From positions 1 through 64,000 of the forward strand of contig NZ_FWXW01000004.1 in assembly GCF_900176335.1 (NCBI RefSeq): 64,000 nucleotides of DNA, written 5' to 3'. Below are positions 8,922 through 18,617 of this stretch, piece after piece. Under the pieces are notes generated by a model. It saw nothing but the letters and a program-made list of their open reading frames with translations. It made no database searches and had not been told where the DNA came from. A program made the translations under genes and the position numbers. This DNA is from Papillibacter cinnamivorans DSM 12816 (GTDB lineage: Bacteria > Bacillota > Clostridia > Oscillospirales > Oscillospiraceae). Position 1 is the first letter of the stretch. Each line of letters begins with the position of its first letter.

Positions 8922-9216
8922 AACCTATTTAGATTTTATGAAAAATGCCGACAGGACGGTACGGAGATTTCTGCTTTCGGTTTGGAAAGCTGGAAAAATC
9001 CAGAAAAAGAGCACCAGTGCATATAAGACGCAGCAGCAGGAAAAAGGTTCCTCGGATCCCGCGATATTTCATCTGAAAAACGGCTTTTTCAGCATACGGA
9101 AAAGAGCGGGCAGTAAGAAAAGAGGATCCCGTTTTTTACGGAAAGCAGGGCTTCCAGCGGCCTCTGCCAGAATTATGCCGTTTTTCCTTCCTGCTGGTCC
9201 CTTTATTTCCGCCGTG

Positions 9217-9287
9217 TTACGGGGGGATTACATCTGTGTTACAGATGCCGGCGCTTTCTTGACCCGGGGGAGACGAGGACATATCCT
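9217..9287 (+). promoter_or_regulatory. SLH-gene promoter with three TTAC repeats
   Basis: Half-sites TTACG (9217), TTACA (9228) and TTACA (9239) are spaced 11 bp apart. Fifteen bases after the last one comes TTGACC (9259-9264), then 17 nt and TATCCT (9282-9287). Direct repeats on an 11-bp period are the typical target of OmpR/PhoB-family response regulators. The rest of the 8848-9339 gap shows no gene; an open frame running in from 8938 lacks a ribosome site and a signal peptide and is rejected. Confidence 0.65.
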
Positions 9288-9339
9288 GAAGTGTAAAACA
9301 CCTGCGCCTGCGCGCCGGGGACGGAGGGAGGCCGGAAAA

Positions 9340-11760
9340 ATGAATTGGAGGAAAACTCTTTGCCTGTTTCTGGCCTGTTTTGTACTTGCCGGGACGCTCG
9401 GTCTGCCGGCGCAGGCCTCCGGCTTGACCGGGTACACCGATTCTGAGGAGATCGGATATACCCAGGCGGTTTCTCTGCTCACCGCTCTGGGGATTGTCAA
9501 AGGCACCGGCGGAGGCAATTTTGACCCTTCGGCGCCGGTTACCCGGGCGACCATGGCAAAAATGGTCTGCGTCATTTTGTCCGGAGGCTCGGATGTCCCC
9601 TCCGCTTATGTGCGCAGCGTACCCTCGTTTTCCGATATCAAAGGCCATTGGGCGGAAGGCTATATCGAATTCTGCGCCGCACTGGGTATCGTGGCGGGGG
9701 ACGGGACGGGGCGGTTTCGGCCCGACGAGGCAATCACGGGAACTCAGGCGGCAAAGATGCTGCTTGTCGCCTTGGGCTATGCCCCTGCCCGGGAAGGACT
9801 GACGGGGACAAGATGGCAGCTTTACACCCTGATAGCGGCATATTCCGCCGGGGTATTCGACGGGATCGATAAAATCCCCTCTTTGGTCTTTACCAGGGAC
9901 GAGGCGGCTCAGATGATCTATAATACCCTGATGAACGCTAAAACCGTTGCTTATGGGGACACGGGAAGGCAGGAAACCCAAGAGACTTTGGGCCGGGCGC
10001 ATTTCGGACTCGCCGCTGTAACCGGAACAGTGGTGGAAAACGAGTACGGAAGCGTTACGGAGCAGGACGCCACATCACCGGAAGGGAAAACCGTTCTTAT
10101 GACGGACGCGGGGAATCTGTTCACCCTGTTCGCTTCCACCGGCCCGGAATACCTCGGAAGAAAAATAACCGCCTATACCGAAAACGGCGACGGCGGAAGC
10201 CTGTACGGAGAACCGGAGCTTTCATCCGAAAACACGGAGGTGACCATGACCTCCGCTATGACGGGAACGGAGGTCATGGCTCAATTACGGAGTAAAGGAT
10301 TAATACTTAACAGCGGGATGCCGCTGATTGTCAACTGCGGCGGGGAGGCCGTGACGGAGGTATCGGATCCGGATTTCTTTTCCAATGCCGCGGGGGAGGA
10401 GACCTCCTTCGTTGACAACGACGGGGACGGAACTGTGGACTATGTTCTTCGGATGCACCGGTATGTGGGAGTCGTGACCGGCTACAGCGCGTCACGCGGG
10501 GTCATTTCCGTCACCTCGCTGGGTACGCTGGGGCCGTCTCTTTCCGAAGCGGACGCCTGGCGGGTCGCCGGATTCGACACGGTGAAAAAAGGAGACTACA
10601 TTTTATATTATACGGTCGGACAAAGAGTATTTGTAGAACCCTGCGCATCTGTGGAAGATACGGCGGAATACCGGAGGGGGCAGGCCGTTTGCGTGGGCGG
10701 AAACGAGTACGAGCAGTCCTCTTTGGTGTCCGCCGTGGACGGGACAGACACTCTGACGCAGGCGGTGACGCTAAACGACCGGTGGATCCTGTACCTGGAC
10801 AGAGCGGGATACGTGGTGGCGGCGGAGCCCGCCGAGCTTCCGGAGCAATATCTGGTTGTGCTGGATTCCAACGGCGGGGAGACCATTACCGTGTTCAATC
10901 CCCTCCGGGCCCGGCTTCTCCTCGGCGACGGGACGGTATTGATTGCGGAGATTTCCGGCATCGGCGGCATGCCGGCGGGGGAAGAGAATAAAGCGCTGAC
11001 GGGAAAAACCGCCGTCTACCGCTATACGGTGGACGAAGCCAGCGCCTACAGCCTTACTCGGTTGAGTTCCGGGGAGGGCTCCGTGACCGCCGGGAACATA
11101 ACCGAGCTGCGGGCGGGAAGGATCGCGCTGGCGGACGGGGAGGACCCGGTTTACGCCGGCTCCGATACGGTATTCCTGGTATACGCCGGCGGGGAAGCGC
11201 ATCTGCACAGGGGTTTTTTGCAGGCCCCCGATCTCACGGGCGCTGTGGTATGCGGCGTGAAGAGCGAATGCGGCGTCGCAGAGTTCCTGTTCGTCACCGG
11301 CGGGTCCCCGGCCGAACGGACGGGAGAGGATATAATCATCCTGGATGCTTCTCCCCGGGTGACTCTGGACAAGGACGGCTCGGTTGTCTATATGTATAGA
11401 GCGGCCCTGAACGGAGAGGTCACCGAAATTGCCGCTTCCGGCGAGTGCTTCGGGGAAACGGGCCTTTACCGGGCGCCTGTCTGGGCGGGAGGGCAAGTGG
11501 TTTCTTCCGGCGGACATATCGCGCCGGTTCCTGCTGCGGTCGCGGGATTCGGAATCGTGGGCACGGCGGAGAAGGTTTATCTCTGCGGGGATGAAGCCCG
11601 CGTATATGCCGTTGACCCGGAGACAGGGACGCTGAAGGAAATTTCCCTTGAAGAGATCCGCACGGACGGGGAGTGTGCGGATAAAATATGGATCATTCCC
11701 GACCCGGAGGAAGATCGTTCGGCCCTGTATGTATATGTTTTCACAGGGGAATCGGCATAG
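9340..11760 (+). CDS. SLH-domain surface protein
   Basis: An 806-residue secreted protein. Residues 1-27 are a signal peptide (MNWRKTLCLFLACFVLAGTL then Ala-Gln-Ala). SLH modules cover about residues 30-200, recognisable by FDPSAPVTRATMAKMVC, FSDIKGHWAEGYIEF and FRPDEAITGTQAAKMLL. The rest is beta-rich with repeated segments about control and turn residues, and has no enzyme motif I can name. The start at 9340 is set by the signal peptide and a GGAGGGAG site; the upstream extension of the frame is not coding. It shares domain order with the abundant S-layer protein downstream, so the two are probably paralogues; weaker codon bias suggests lower expression. Confidence 0.88.
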   Translation: MNWRKTLCLFLACFVLAGTLGLPAQASGLTGYTDSEEIGYTQAVSLLTALGIVKGTGGGNFDPSAPVTRATMAKMVCVILSGGSDVPSAYVRSVPSFSDIKGHWAEGYIEFCAALGIVAGDGTGRFRPDEAITGTQAAKMLLVALGYAPAREGLTGTRWQLYTLIAAYSAGVFDGIDKIPSLVFTRDEAAQMIYNTLMNAKTVAYGDTGRQETQETLGRAHFGLAAVTGTVVENEYGSVTEQDATSPEGKTVLMTDAGNLFTLFASTGPEYLGRKITAYTENGDGGSLYGEPELSSENTEVTMTSAMTGTEVMAQLRSKGLILNSGMPLIVNCGGEAVTEVSDPDFFSNAAGEETSFVDNDGDGTVDYVLRMHRYVGVVTGYSASRGVISVTSLGTLGPSLSEADAWRVAGFDTVKKGDYILYYTVGQRVFVEPCASVEDTAEYRRGQAVCVGGNEYEQSSLVSAVDGTDTLTQAVTLNDRWILYLDRAGYVVAAEPAELPEQYLVVLDSNGGETITVFNPLRARLLLGDGTVLIAEISGIGGMPAGEENKALTGKTAVYRYTVDEASAYSLTRLSSGEGSVTAGNITELRAGRIALADGEDPVYAGSDTVFLVYAGGEAHLHRGFLQAPDLTGAVVCGVKSECGVAEFLFVTGGSPAERTGEDIIILDASPRVTLDKDGSVVYMYRAALNGEVTEIAASGECFGETGLYRAPVWAGGQVVSSGGHIAPVPAAVAGFGIVGTAEKVYLCGDEARVYAVDPETGTLKEISLEEIRTDGECADKIWIIPDPEEDRSALYVYVFTGESA

Positions 11761-11840
11761 GAGTAAAGGAATTTTACCTTACATAAAACGGCAATAGAAG
11801 CGTCCGCGATGGAAAGACAAAAGTTTATACTGGTGTCATA

Positions 11841-11900
11841 TTACAGTTATGTTACAAATGGCCCTGAAATCTTGACCGAGCGGATTGGAAAGGGTATCCT
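11841..11900 (+). promoter_or_regulatory. S-layer gene promoter with TTACA direct repeat
   Basis: TTACA at 11841-11845 and 11852-11856 (11-bp period), then 15 nt, TTGACC (11872-11877), 17 nt, and TATCCT (11895-11900). Spacing and both hexamers are identical to those of the promoter at 9228-9287, so one regulator probably controls both genes. Confidence 0.7.
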
Positions 11901-11960
11901 GTATGTGAAGGCAGGAGAAGTATGCTCTCCGCCAAATTTTAAAAGGAGGAAATCATTCCT

Positions 11961-14456
11961 ATGAGAAATCTCAAAAAGGTTCTCTCTCTGGCAATGGCGC
12001 TCGCGATGATCATCGGCATCATGACGATCGCTGCCGGTGCGGTCAGCTTCAATGACTACACCGACAAAGATTCCGTGACGCACAAAGACGCGGTTGCCAT
12101 GCTCTCCGAACTGGGAGTCATCAAGGGAACCGACACCGGCGCTTTCAATCCCACCGGAGCGGTCACCCGTGCAGCCATGGCGAAGATGGTCTGCGTCGCG
12201 CTGAACAAGGGCGTCGATAACGGCGCCGCCTTCGTAGGCGCGAAAGCCAGCTTCTCCGACACAGACGGCCACTGGGCCGAGGGCTACATCGAGTACTGCG
12301 CTTCCCTGGGCATCATCGCCGGCGACGGAACTGGCAAATTCAATCCCGACGCCACCGTGACCGGAGCACAGGCCACCAAGATGCTGCTGACGGCTCTTGG
12401 CTACGACGCGACCAAGGCGGGACTTGTGGGTCCCGACTGGCAGCTCAAGGCCACCGTTCTGGGCTCCACCCTGGGCTTCTATGAGGACATTGACACCCTG
12501 CCCACCGCCACTTTCAACCGTGACGACGCGGCTCAGCTGGTTTATAACGCTCTGTTTGCCAACACCGTTGGCTACAGCGTAGTGACCGGCGCCCTGGTCG
12601 TCAACGACTCCACCTTTGCGGAAGAGCGCTTCGGCCTCATCACCGTGAAGGGCATCCTGCTGGAGAACGAGTACGCTTCCCTGCAGGATACCGCTACCGC
12701 CGATGCCGGATACTCCGTTGTCGCGCTCAACGACTACGCATCTACCGTCACCGGAACAAACCGCAACAAGCTCATCAAGGTTTCCACGTCCAAGGATCTC
12801 CTGGGCCAGGAAATCTCCCTCTTCATCAAGGGCTCCTGGAACGATGCTTACAACACCCTGACCGTGACCAAGGTCTACGGCACGGCGGTCGCCACTTCCA
12901 AGAACGTTGTGAAGACCACCACCAGCGCCCTGGCTGCCGGCAGCTCCGCTTGGACCAGCTTTGTTGGCACCGGCTACACCCTGACCGGCAACGTCCTGTA
13001 TGAAAACTACAATGGAACCGGCGCTACTGCACCGACCTCCAACACCATCGGAACCAAGCTCACCCTTATCGACAACAACAATGACAAGACCTATGATTTT
13101 GCCATTGCCGAGACCTACTCCTTTGATAAGGTTTCCGCCGTTACCTACAGCTCCACCACCGGTCTGACCACGATTGCTACCACCGGCGGCCTGAGCTTCT
13201 ACACCTCGGCCATTGTCGGCGACAGCACCCTTGCCAAGGGCGACTACATCAACGTCGCACATATCGACAATCTGTACTACGTTGAAGCTCCCACCTCCGT
13301 GACCGGAACCCTTAGCTCCTATGTGACTGACACCACCCTCACCGTGGGCGGCGTTGCTTACAAGATCTCCAAGGCCCCTGTTGCCACCATTACGGGCGTA
13401 ACAAAGGCCATTGACTATGATGTGAACTCCAACCTGGGCGCTTCCGGCGTGTTCTACTTCGATCCCTTCGGAAACGTCGTTGCCACTACCGCCGTTGAGG
13501 TAGCCAAGAACTATGCGGTGGTCAAGGCTTCCGCTAATGGATCCACTCTTGACCTTGACAGAGTCCAGCTGGTCATGACCGACGGAACGGTTGCCACCTA
13601 CTATGTCAACGCCAACAGCACCCTGCAGTATGAGAATAACCTGAACAACAAGGTTGTCGTCTATGCCCTCCAGTCCGACGGCACCGTCAAGCTGACCGAT
13701 CCCGCTGAAGCTTACGCCCTGGATGATAACACTTCCATCGCGGCTAAGCAGGCTGGATACGGCTACGCCCTCTTTGATGGCGACTACTACACCAACCTGG
13801 GCGAAAAGACCGCCTATGCCAACAGCACCACCGTTTACATCTTCTACGGCAGCAGCACCATCGGTGTTATCACAGGCGTGAACAATGCAGGCGCCTTCGA
13901 AATCGATACCGACGGAACCGCTCCTGATGTCTATGGTTCTGCCGTTGTTCCCACAACCACCGGAACGCCTGTCATCAAGTACGTCTTCGTCGGCTCCGCT
14001 TCCTCCAGCGCGGTCAGCTCTGCGAAGTATGCTTATGTGACCAGCGCGACCCCCGTGGTCACCGTTGAGAGCAGCGTCTACTACTACACCTACAAAGCGG
14101 CTGTGGGCGGCGCTACCGTTGACCTGAAGACCACCCAGCCCGACACCGGCACAGGCGCGATTGCCGTTGGCACGTACACTTATACCACCAACGCCAGCGG
14201 CGTGTCCACCCTGACGCCTGTCAGCTCCAGCATCGCAACCGGCGCGACGGTTACCTACGTTGATCCCGCCTTCGTGGTTGCCGGCGGAAATACCTACTAC
14301 TTCACCTCCACCTCCGTGGTGTACGATGTGACCACCGCCGGCGCCGGCAGCGCTTCTACCCTTGCGGCCGACCAGGTTGTTACCATCGTGTACAGCACAA
14401 ACAGCACGACCGGCTACAAGGAGATCGTGGCTGCTTACATCACCACCCAGGCGTAA
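11961..14456 (+). CDS. Major S-layer protein with SLH domains
   Basis: An 831-residue exported protein: signal peptide (residues 1-27, ending Ala-Gly-Ala), three SLH modules (about 28-205; FNPTGAVTRAAMAKMVC, FSDTDGHWAEGYIEYC), then about 620 residues of Thr/Ser/Ala/Gly/Val-rich beta-structure. SLH modules bind wall polymer; the C-terminal part would build the lattice. Codon usage is strikingly restricted (ACC, GGC, AAC, AAG, TAC preferred), as in very highly expressed genes and unlike its neighbours. AAAGGAGG precedes the ATG by ten bases, and a strong terminator follows. Composition, bias and isolated position all suggest it is the bulk S-layer subunit. Confidence 0.88.
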   Translation: MRNLKKVLSLAMALAMIIGIMTIAAGAVSFNDYTDKDSVTHKDAVAMLSELGVIKGTDTGAFNPTGAVTRAAMAKMVCVALNKGVDNGAAFVGAKASFSDTDGHWAEGYIEYCASLGIIAGDGTGKFNPDATVTGAQATKMLLTALGYDATKAGLVGPDWQLKATVLGSTLGFYEDIDTLPTATFNRDDAAQLVYNALFANTVGYSVVTGALVVNDSTFAEERFGLITVKGILLENEYASLQDTATADAGYSVVALNDYASTVTGTNRNKLIKVSTSKDLLGQEISLFIKGSWNDAYNTLTVTKVYGTAVATSKNVVKTTTSALAAGSSAWTSFVGTGYTLTGNVLYENYNGTGATAPTSNTIGTKLTLIDNNNDKTYDFAIAETYSFDKVSAVTYSSTTGLTTIATTGGLSFYTSAIVGDSTLAKGDYINVAHIDNLYYVEAPTSVTGTLSSYVTDTTLTVGGVAYKISKAPVATITGVTKAIDYDVNSNLGASGVFYFDPFGNVVATTAVEVAKNYAVVKASANGSTLDLDRVQLVMTDGTVATYYVNANSTLQYENNLNNKVVVYALQSDGTVKLTDPAEAYALDDNTSIAAKQAGYGYALFDGDYYTNLGEKTAYANSTTVYIFYGSSTIGVITGVNNAGAFEIDTDGTAPDVYGSAVVPTTTGTPVIKYVFVGSASSSAVSSAKYAYVTSATPVVTVESSVYYYTYKAAVGGATVDLKTTQPDTGTGAIAVGTYTYTTNASGVSTLTPVSSSIATGATVTYVDPAFVVAGGNTYYFTSTSVVYDVTTAGAGSASTLAADQVVTIVYSTNSTTGYKEIVAAYITTQA

Positions 14457-14500
14457 TTTCCAAGCAGACCTGAACCCATAAGACGGCAAGCCGTCTGAGA

Positions 14501-14532
14501 GGCCCCCCGCGCGAGAGCGCGGGGGGCCTTTT
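14501..14532 (+). terminator. Terminator of the S-layer gene
   Basis: A perfect 12-bp GC stem (14501-14512 with 14517-14528), GAGA loop and TTTT tail. A smaller hairpin (14481-14496) precedes it. Confidence 0.85.
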
Positions 14533-14585
14533 CGTTTCGCCCTGTATTTTAAAAGACCGATAATACCCGGCGCGGCAATAAAATC

Positions 14586-14615
14586 ACCCGGAGGACAAGA
14601 ATGTCCTCCGGGTGA
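14586..14615 (-). terminator. Terminator of the small membrane-protein gene
   Basis: TCACCCGGAGGACA pairs with TGTCCTCCGGGTGA; on the minus strand it is followed by a T-containing stretch. It lies just beyond the stop of the 53-residue gene. Confidence 0.55.
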
Positions 14616-14636
14616 TGATCCCATGGATTCGCCGGC

Positions 14637-14798
14637 CTATTTGCCCAGAATTTTCAGGATGCGGCCCAGGAGAAGAAAGGCGCCGATGGCCGCGGCCACG
14701 AGGCCGTATTCCAGCATCCCGTGCTGGAAAAACATAACCGCACAGACAAACAAAAATACTACAGAAATCCAGGCGACGAGTCCTTTTGAACCGCCCAT
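14637..14798 (-). CDS. Small two-helix membrane protein
   Basis: A 53-residue hydrophobic protein beginning MGGSKGLVAWISVVFLFVCA, with two membrane helices (about residues 6-24 and 29-48) and a basic tail. The start at 14798 is supported by GGAGG six bases upstream; the longer upstream frame lacks a ribosome site. No family is recognised. It is monocistronic and convergent with the S-layer gene. Confidence 0.6.
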   Translation of the reverse strand: MGGSKGLVAWISVVFLFVCAVMFFQHGMLEYGLVAAAIGAFLLLGRILKILGK

Positions 14799-15057
14799 AC
14801 GCTGCCTCCGTACCGCGGCGGACACCCCGGGGCCCCGCTGCCGCAGCTGCCGGCTTTTATCGGCGGCCGGCGCGCCGGATTCTGGCTGGGGCATGGTATT
14901 TCAAACAGAAAGAAACGCCTATTATTTATCATACTACCGCAGGACCGGCCTTGTCAAACCCGTTGAAACCGGGGATCTTTCGGCAGTAGCCGGTGTTCGA
15001 GGCGAGAAAAAATCCCTTGCCGCGGAGGGCCGAAAAAGCGCAGCCCGGAAGTAAAAA

Positions 15058-15083
15058 AACCGGGCAGGTTTTCCTGCCCGGTT
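15058..15083 (-). terminator. Terminator hairpin
   Basis: AACCGGGCAGG and CCTGCCCGGTT pair around a TTTT loop; on the minus strand a T-run follows. It serves the small gene at 15143-15400. Confidence 0.7.
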
Positions 15084-15142
15084 GTGCGTGTTCCGGATTC
15101 ATGCGTTGCGCCGGCCCCGGGTTGGAGCCGGTACGGCCCGGT

Positions 15143-15400
15143 CTATACCGCGAGCCTGTCCCGGCGGACCTTGAGGGCGCGCAGCAGATCCAGATTGGGA
15201 GGGGAGACCGAGTCGATGGATTCGTAATCCGTGCTCAGCCCGTCCTTTCCGATTGCTTCAAAGTGAAGAAAACCCGGAAAATAGCGGAGCTCGTCCACGC
15301 TCTCCTCGCAAAAGGTGATTCGGATAAAGGACTTCTGGTCTGCCGTCATTTCCTGCAGCTTTTCCAGCAGGGCGGGTATGTATACGATTGCGCTGTTCAT
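15143..15400 (-). CDS. Hypothetical protein, 85 residues
   Basis: An 85-residue soluble acidic protein with a ribosome site (GGAAAGG) before ATG 15400 and a terminator after it. No family recognised. The sequence suggests an alpha/beta fold (MNSAIVYIPALLEKLQEM, then SFIRITFCEES). The 15401-15864 stretch upstream has no convincing gene; it is A-rich between 15420 and 15560. Confidence 0.5.
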   Translation of the reverse strand: MNSAIVYIPALLEKLQEMTADQKSFIRITFCEESVDELRYFPGFLHFEAIGKDGLSTDYESIDSVSPPNLDLLRALKVRRDRLAV

Positions 15401-15864
15401 TGGTACCTTTCCTTCTTGTCAGTATTTTTTTCGCCGTTGTTATTCTAAAATGCAGAGGAAGAAGTTGCAAGAGCGAAAAAAAAGAGAAACAGTCGAATGA
15501 AAAAATATGGAAGAATAAACAAGAAAATCAAAATACGGCCGGTGAATTTGTAGAAAAAATAACAAACGGAATGGAAGACGAGATGGGTTACGGAGATTCC
15601 CCGTGGGACATCCGAGCGGGGGAATGCGGTAATTGTTCCGCGGGAGGGGAAATACCGGGGAAACATACACGAAAAGGCCTCATATACTGGGATAAGATTC
15701 ATTGTCCCGGCGATTTTATTTAAGTTCCGGCCCTGAAAATCGGTTCCCTGTGTTTGCCTGTGGGCGCAGCGGAATAAAAAGTCCGGCCAAACGCGCGCAA
15801 AGCCCGGACTCCGCCGCTTTGGTGCGGCGTATCCCCAGGCCTTTGGATGGAAGGAGTGTATGAT

Positions 15865-17145
15865 TTGATACTGCATGTGGTAAAACCCGGCGACTCGATT
15901 TATACCATTGCGAAGCGATATGCGGTTCCCCCCGCCGACATCATCCGGGACAACCGTCTTGCCGACCCGAACCGTCTGGTAGTGGGGCAGACGCTGGTTA
16001 TTATGAAGGACGTGACGGAACATACCGTTTTGCCGGGCGAGTCTATGTATTCCATTGCCCGAAAATACGGCGTTACCCTGGAGGAGCTCAGAAACGCGAA
16101 TCCTCAGATTACAAACCCCGCCGCGATCATGCCCGGACAGGTGGTTCTGATCCCCGTTCCTCCGCAGAAACTGGGGACCATCGCGGTCAACGGGTATGCC
16201 TTACCCAACATATCCATGGATGCGCTGAAGGATACCCTGCCGTTTCTGACCTATCTGAGCATTTTCAGCCATGAGGTGCGCCCCGACGGGAGCCTGTCCT
16301 CCGTCAGCGACGAGCCCCTGATCCGCGCGTCCCGGCAGGCCGGAGTAGCTCCCATCATGGTGATCACCAACCTCGAGGAGGAGGGGGGCTTCAGCGGCGA
16401 GCTGGCGCACACCATCCTGACAAACGATGCAGTCCAGGAAACGCTGATAAACAACGTGATTGACGAACTGAAGGATAAAAACTACGCCGGCCTCAATATC
16501 GATTTTGAGTACATACCCCGGGGGGACCGGGAAAACTACAACCGGTTTATTGAAAAGGCGGCGCCGCGGCTCCGGGCCCTGGGATATATTCTCCTATCCG
16601 CCCTTGCTCCCAAAATCAGCGCCGATCAGCCCGGACTTTTATACGAGGCTCATGATTATCCCGTCCACGGCCGGATCATGGATTATGTGATTCTGATGAC
16701 CTACGAATGGGGATACCTGTACGGCGAGCCCATGGCGGTGGCTCCGCTCAATGAGGTGCAGCGTGTACTGGATTACGCCGTCACCGCCATCCCCAGCGAG
16801 AAAATCCTCATGGGGATGCCCAATTACGGATACGACTGGACGCTGCCCTACGCCCGGGGCACCGCCGCCCACACTCTTTCCAATACGGGCGCCGTGACTC
16901 TGGCGGCAAAAGAAAATGCCGCCATCCAGTTCGACGCCACGGCCCAGGCGCCCTTCTTTTACTACTATGACGAGGAAAGACGCCGCCATGTGGTCTGGTT
17001 TGACGACGCCAGGAGTACCCGGGCGAGGCTTTCTTTGGTATCCCAATACAATTTGGGCGGAGTCAGCTACTGGACGATCAACCGCTACTTCCCCCAGAAC
17101 TGGCTGGTGCTCAGTTCCATGTATAATATCAAAAAAGTGCTGTGA
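15865..17145 (+). CDS. Spore-germination hydrolase with LysM repeats and GH18 domain (YaaH/SleL-like)
   Basis: About 426 residues. Two LysM peptidoglycan-binding modules (roughly residues 2-46 and 50-95; VKPGDSIYTIAKRYAVP and VLPGESMYSIARKYGVT) precede a glycoside hydrolase family 18 domain (about 100-420). The catalytic DxxDxDxE-like motif appears as LNIDFEYIPRGD, with Asp and Glu of the family's acid/base pair. Homologues YaaH and SleL cleave spore-cortex muramic-lactam peptidoglycan during germination, which implies a spore-former. The TTG at 15865 has AAGGAG eight bases upstream and gives MILHVVKPGDS; an ATG at 15847 in frame would overlap that site and is less likely. Confidence 0.85.
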   Translation: MILHVVKPGDSIYTIAKRYAVPPADIIRDNRLADPNRLVVGQTLVIMKDVTEHTVLPGESMYSIARKYGVTLEELRNANPQITNPAAIMPGQVVLIPVPPQKLGTIAVNGYALPNISMDALKDTLPFLTYLSIFSHEVRPDGSLSSVSDEPLIRASRQAGVAPIMVITNLEEEGGFSGELAHTILTNDAVQETLINNVIDELKDKNYAGLNIDFEYIPRGDRENYNRFIEKAAPRLRALGYILLSALAPKISADQPGLLYEAHDYPVHGRIMDYVILMTYEWGYLYGEPMAVAPLNEVQRVLDYAVTAIPSEKILMGMPNYGYDWTLPYARGTAAHTLSNTGAVTLAAKENAAIQFDATAQAPFFYYYDEERRRHVVWFDDARSTRARLSLVSQYNLGGVSYWTINRYFPQNWLVLSSMYNIKKVL

Positions 17146-17164
17146 AGAGCGGGACGTTTTATGA

Positions 17165-17204
17165 TTTAAGGCCGCCGGAAAACCTTGTTTCCGGCGGCCT
17201 TAAA
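17165..17204. terminator. Bidirectional terminator
   Basis: A 17-bp perfect inverted repeat, TTTAAGGCCGCCGGAAA paired with its complement, lies between the convergent germination-hydrolase and DinD-like genes. Confidence 0.8.
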
Positions 17205-17208
17205 GATT

Positions 17209-18030
17209 CTATTTCAGCCTTTTCTTCTCTTTATCCTGCTCAATCTCCCGAATGCTCTTTTCGGGAACGGGCAGATTTTCCGGCAGAGTCCCTCCCAGGC
17301 CCTCGATGGTGTGCCGCACGGCGGTTCCCACCTGATAGTGGGCATCCATTGCCTGATTCTTCCCGTGAATGTTTTCCCGGCGGAGCTTTTCTTCCGTTTG
17401 AGTGGCGCGGAACAGGTTGGCGGCCAGTTCCGCGCTGTTCATGTGGTCCAGAATCTTTTGCCCGCTTTTAAGGCCTTTCCGCGCGTGAATCTCCTTTGCC
17501 CCAAGGCCGCCGTAAAGGCCCTTATAGCCGCTGTTCTGAAAGGCGGAATATTCTCTGTCCGTAAGGACACCGGCGGCATAGGCGGCTTTGGCGAGAGATT
17601 TGTTGTGTACAATCATCTGCCTGCGGATCGCCAGACGCTTTTGCTCTTCTGAAAGCCGATCGTAGTTTTCAATCAGCTCCCTTTGCCGGGTTTTGACGGC
17701 GAAATAGGTCTGTCCCAAAGCCACCGTCTTTTTCCGGGGATCGCCGTTGAGGACGATCAGATAGCACGCGTAGCGGGAAAGCAGGAAGTCCTCCGGACCC
17801 GGTTTGCCGCCGGGCTCCTCTCTTTGGAGGCGCTGAAAATGATCGCCCGCCGCGTGCCCGCTGTTTTCGCAGGAGACCATCGCCCGTTCCACAACCTTTT
17901 GGAAGCTGCTCCACCGCTTGTATTCCAGTACGCCCTGAAGCTCCCGGGCATACCAGAATTCCGTGCCGTCCCCGGAAATATGCCGGATGGTTTCAAATGC
18001 GGTGTCGGCGTTGAAATCGAATTGGATCAT
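17209..18030 (-). CDS. dinD: DinD-like DNA-damage-inducible protein
   Basis: A 273-residue protein of the DNA-damage-inducible D family. The N-terminal half has the Bro-N/KilA-like segment FWYARELQGVLEYKRWSSFQ, followed by FLLSRYACYLIVLNGDPRK, typical of DinD. E. coli DinD is SOS-induced and blocks RecA-mediated strand exchange. The C-terminal half is helical and charged. The start at 18030 has AAGGAGG nine bases upstream; the longer frame lacks one. No LexA box was identified with confidence upstream. Confidence 0.8.
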   Translation of the reverse strand: MIQFDFNADTAFETIRHISGDGTEFWYARELQGVLEYKRWSSFQKVVERAMVSCENSGHAAGDHFQRLQREEPGGKPGPEDFLLSRYACYLIVLNGDPRKKTVALGQTYFAVKTRQRELIENYDRLSEEQKRLAIRRQMIVHNKSLAKAAYAAGVLTDREYSAFQNSGYKGLYGGLGAKEIHARKGLKSGQKILDHMNSAELAANLFRATQTEEKLRRENIHGKNQAMDAHYQVGTAVRHTIEGLGGTLPENLPVPEKSIREIEQDKEKKRLK

Positions 18031-18106
18031 TGAGAACACCTCCTTATTTTCATCGCCTGGATTCCGGATAACAGCGGGGTTTGCCCCGTACTGCGGGATA
18101 CCGCGC

Positions 18107-18364
18107 TCAATAGCTCCCGGTGGCCGCCACCAGGGCGTAATATATGGCATAGGCCAGCAGAATGCTCACAAGGTCCAGGACGGCCGGTTTGGCCGGCTTT
18201 ATCCATTTCATGAGCAGGATGCCGATAAGCTGGGAGATGCCCATCACGATGATGGTGGACAGGGCCACGCTCATGGTCAGATGGTTGGTGTCCGTGTTGG
18301 AGATCAGGATTCGGATGACGATATTGGGAACGACGGTGAGAATCAGATACCAGAACTTCTTCAT
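18107..18364 (-). CDS. Small three-helix membrane protein
   Basis: An 85-residue protein, MKKFWYLILTVVPNIVIRIL at the start, with three hydrophobic segments (about residues 4-20, 28-50 and 57-78). CGGAGGAG before ATG 18364 supports this start over an ATG 15 codons upstream. It lies 77 bp upstream of dinD on the same strand, so they may be co-transcribed. No named family recognised. Confidence 0.6.
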   Translation of the reverse strand: MKKFWYLILTVVPNIVIRILISNTDTNHLTMSVALSTIIVMGISQLIGILLMKWIKPAKPAVLDLVSILLAYAIYYALVAATGSY

Positions 18365-18617
18365 GTGCGTCTCCTCCGGGCTTTCGACAGAAATATCCCC
18401 CAATTTCATTTAACCATCATCCGAACAGATGCGCAAGAGGCAATTCAAGAGCATTTCCCGGTGTAAAAGAAAGAAGACCGCAGTCCGTTTTCGGATGGAC
18501 GTTTTATCCGGAGGGTGATGAAAAATGAAAAAGCGCACATAAGACAAGCAAAGGGACGCATACCATGGCGGCAGAGGGGGCGGCGGTATGCGGGAACCGG
18601 CAGACAAGGAAAAGGAT

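Noticed and set aside
8938-9339. N-terminal extension of the first plus-strand SLH gene
   Set aside because: It lacks a ribosome site, would bury the signal peptide and covers the predicted promoter.
11847-14624. 925-codon minus-strand frame over the S-layer gene
   Set aside because: It results from the biased codon use of the S-layer gene; the translation is low-complexity Gly/Val with no start signal.
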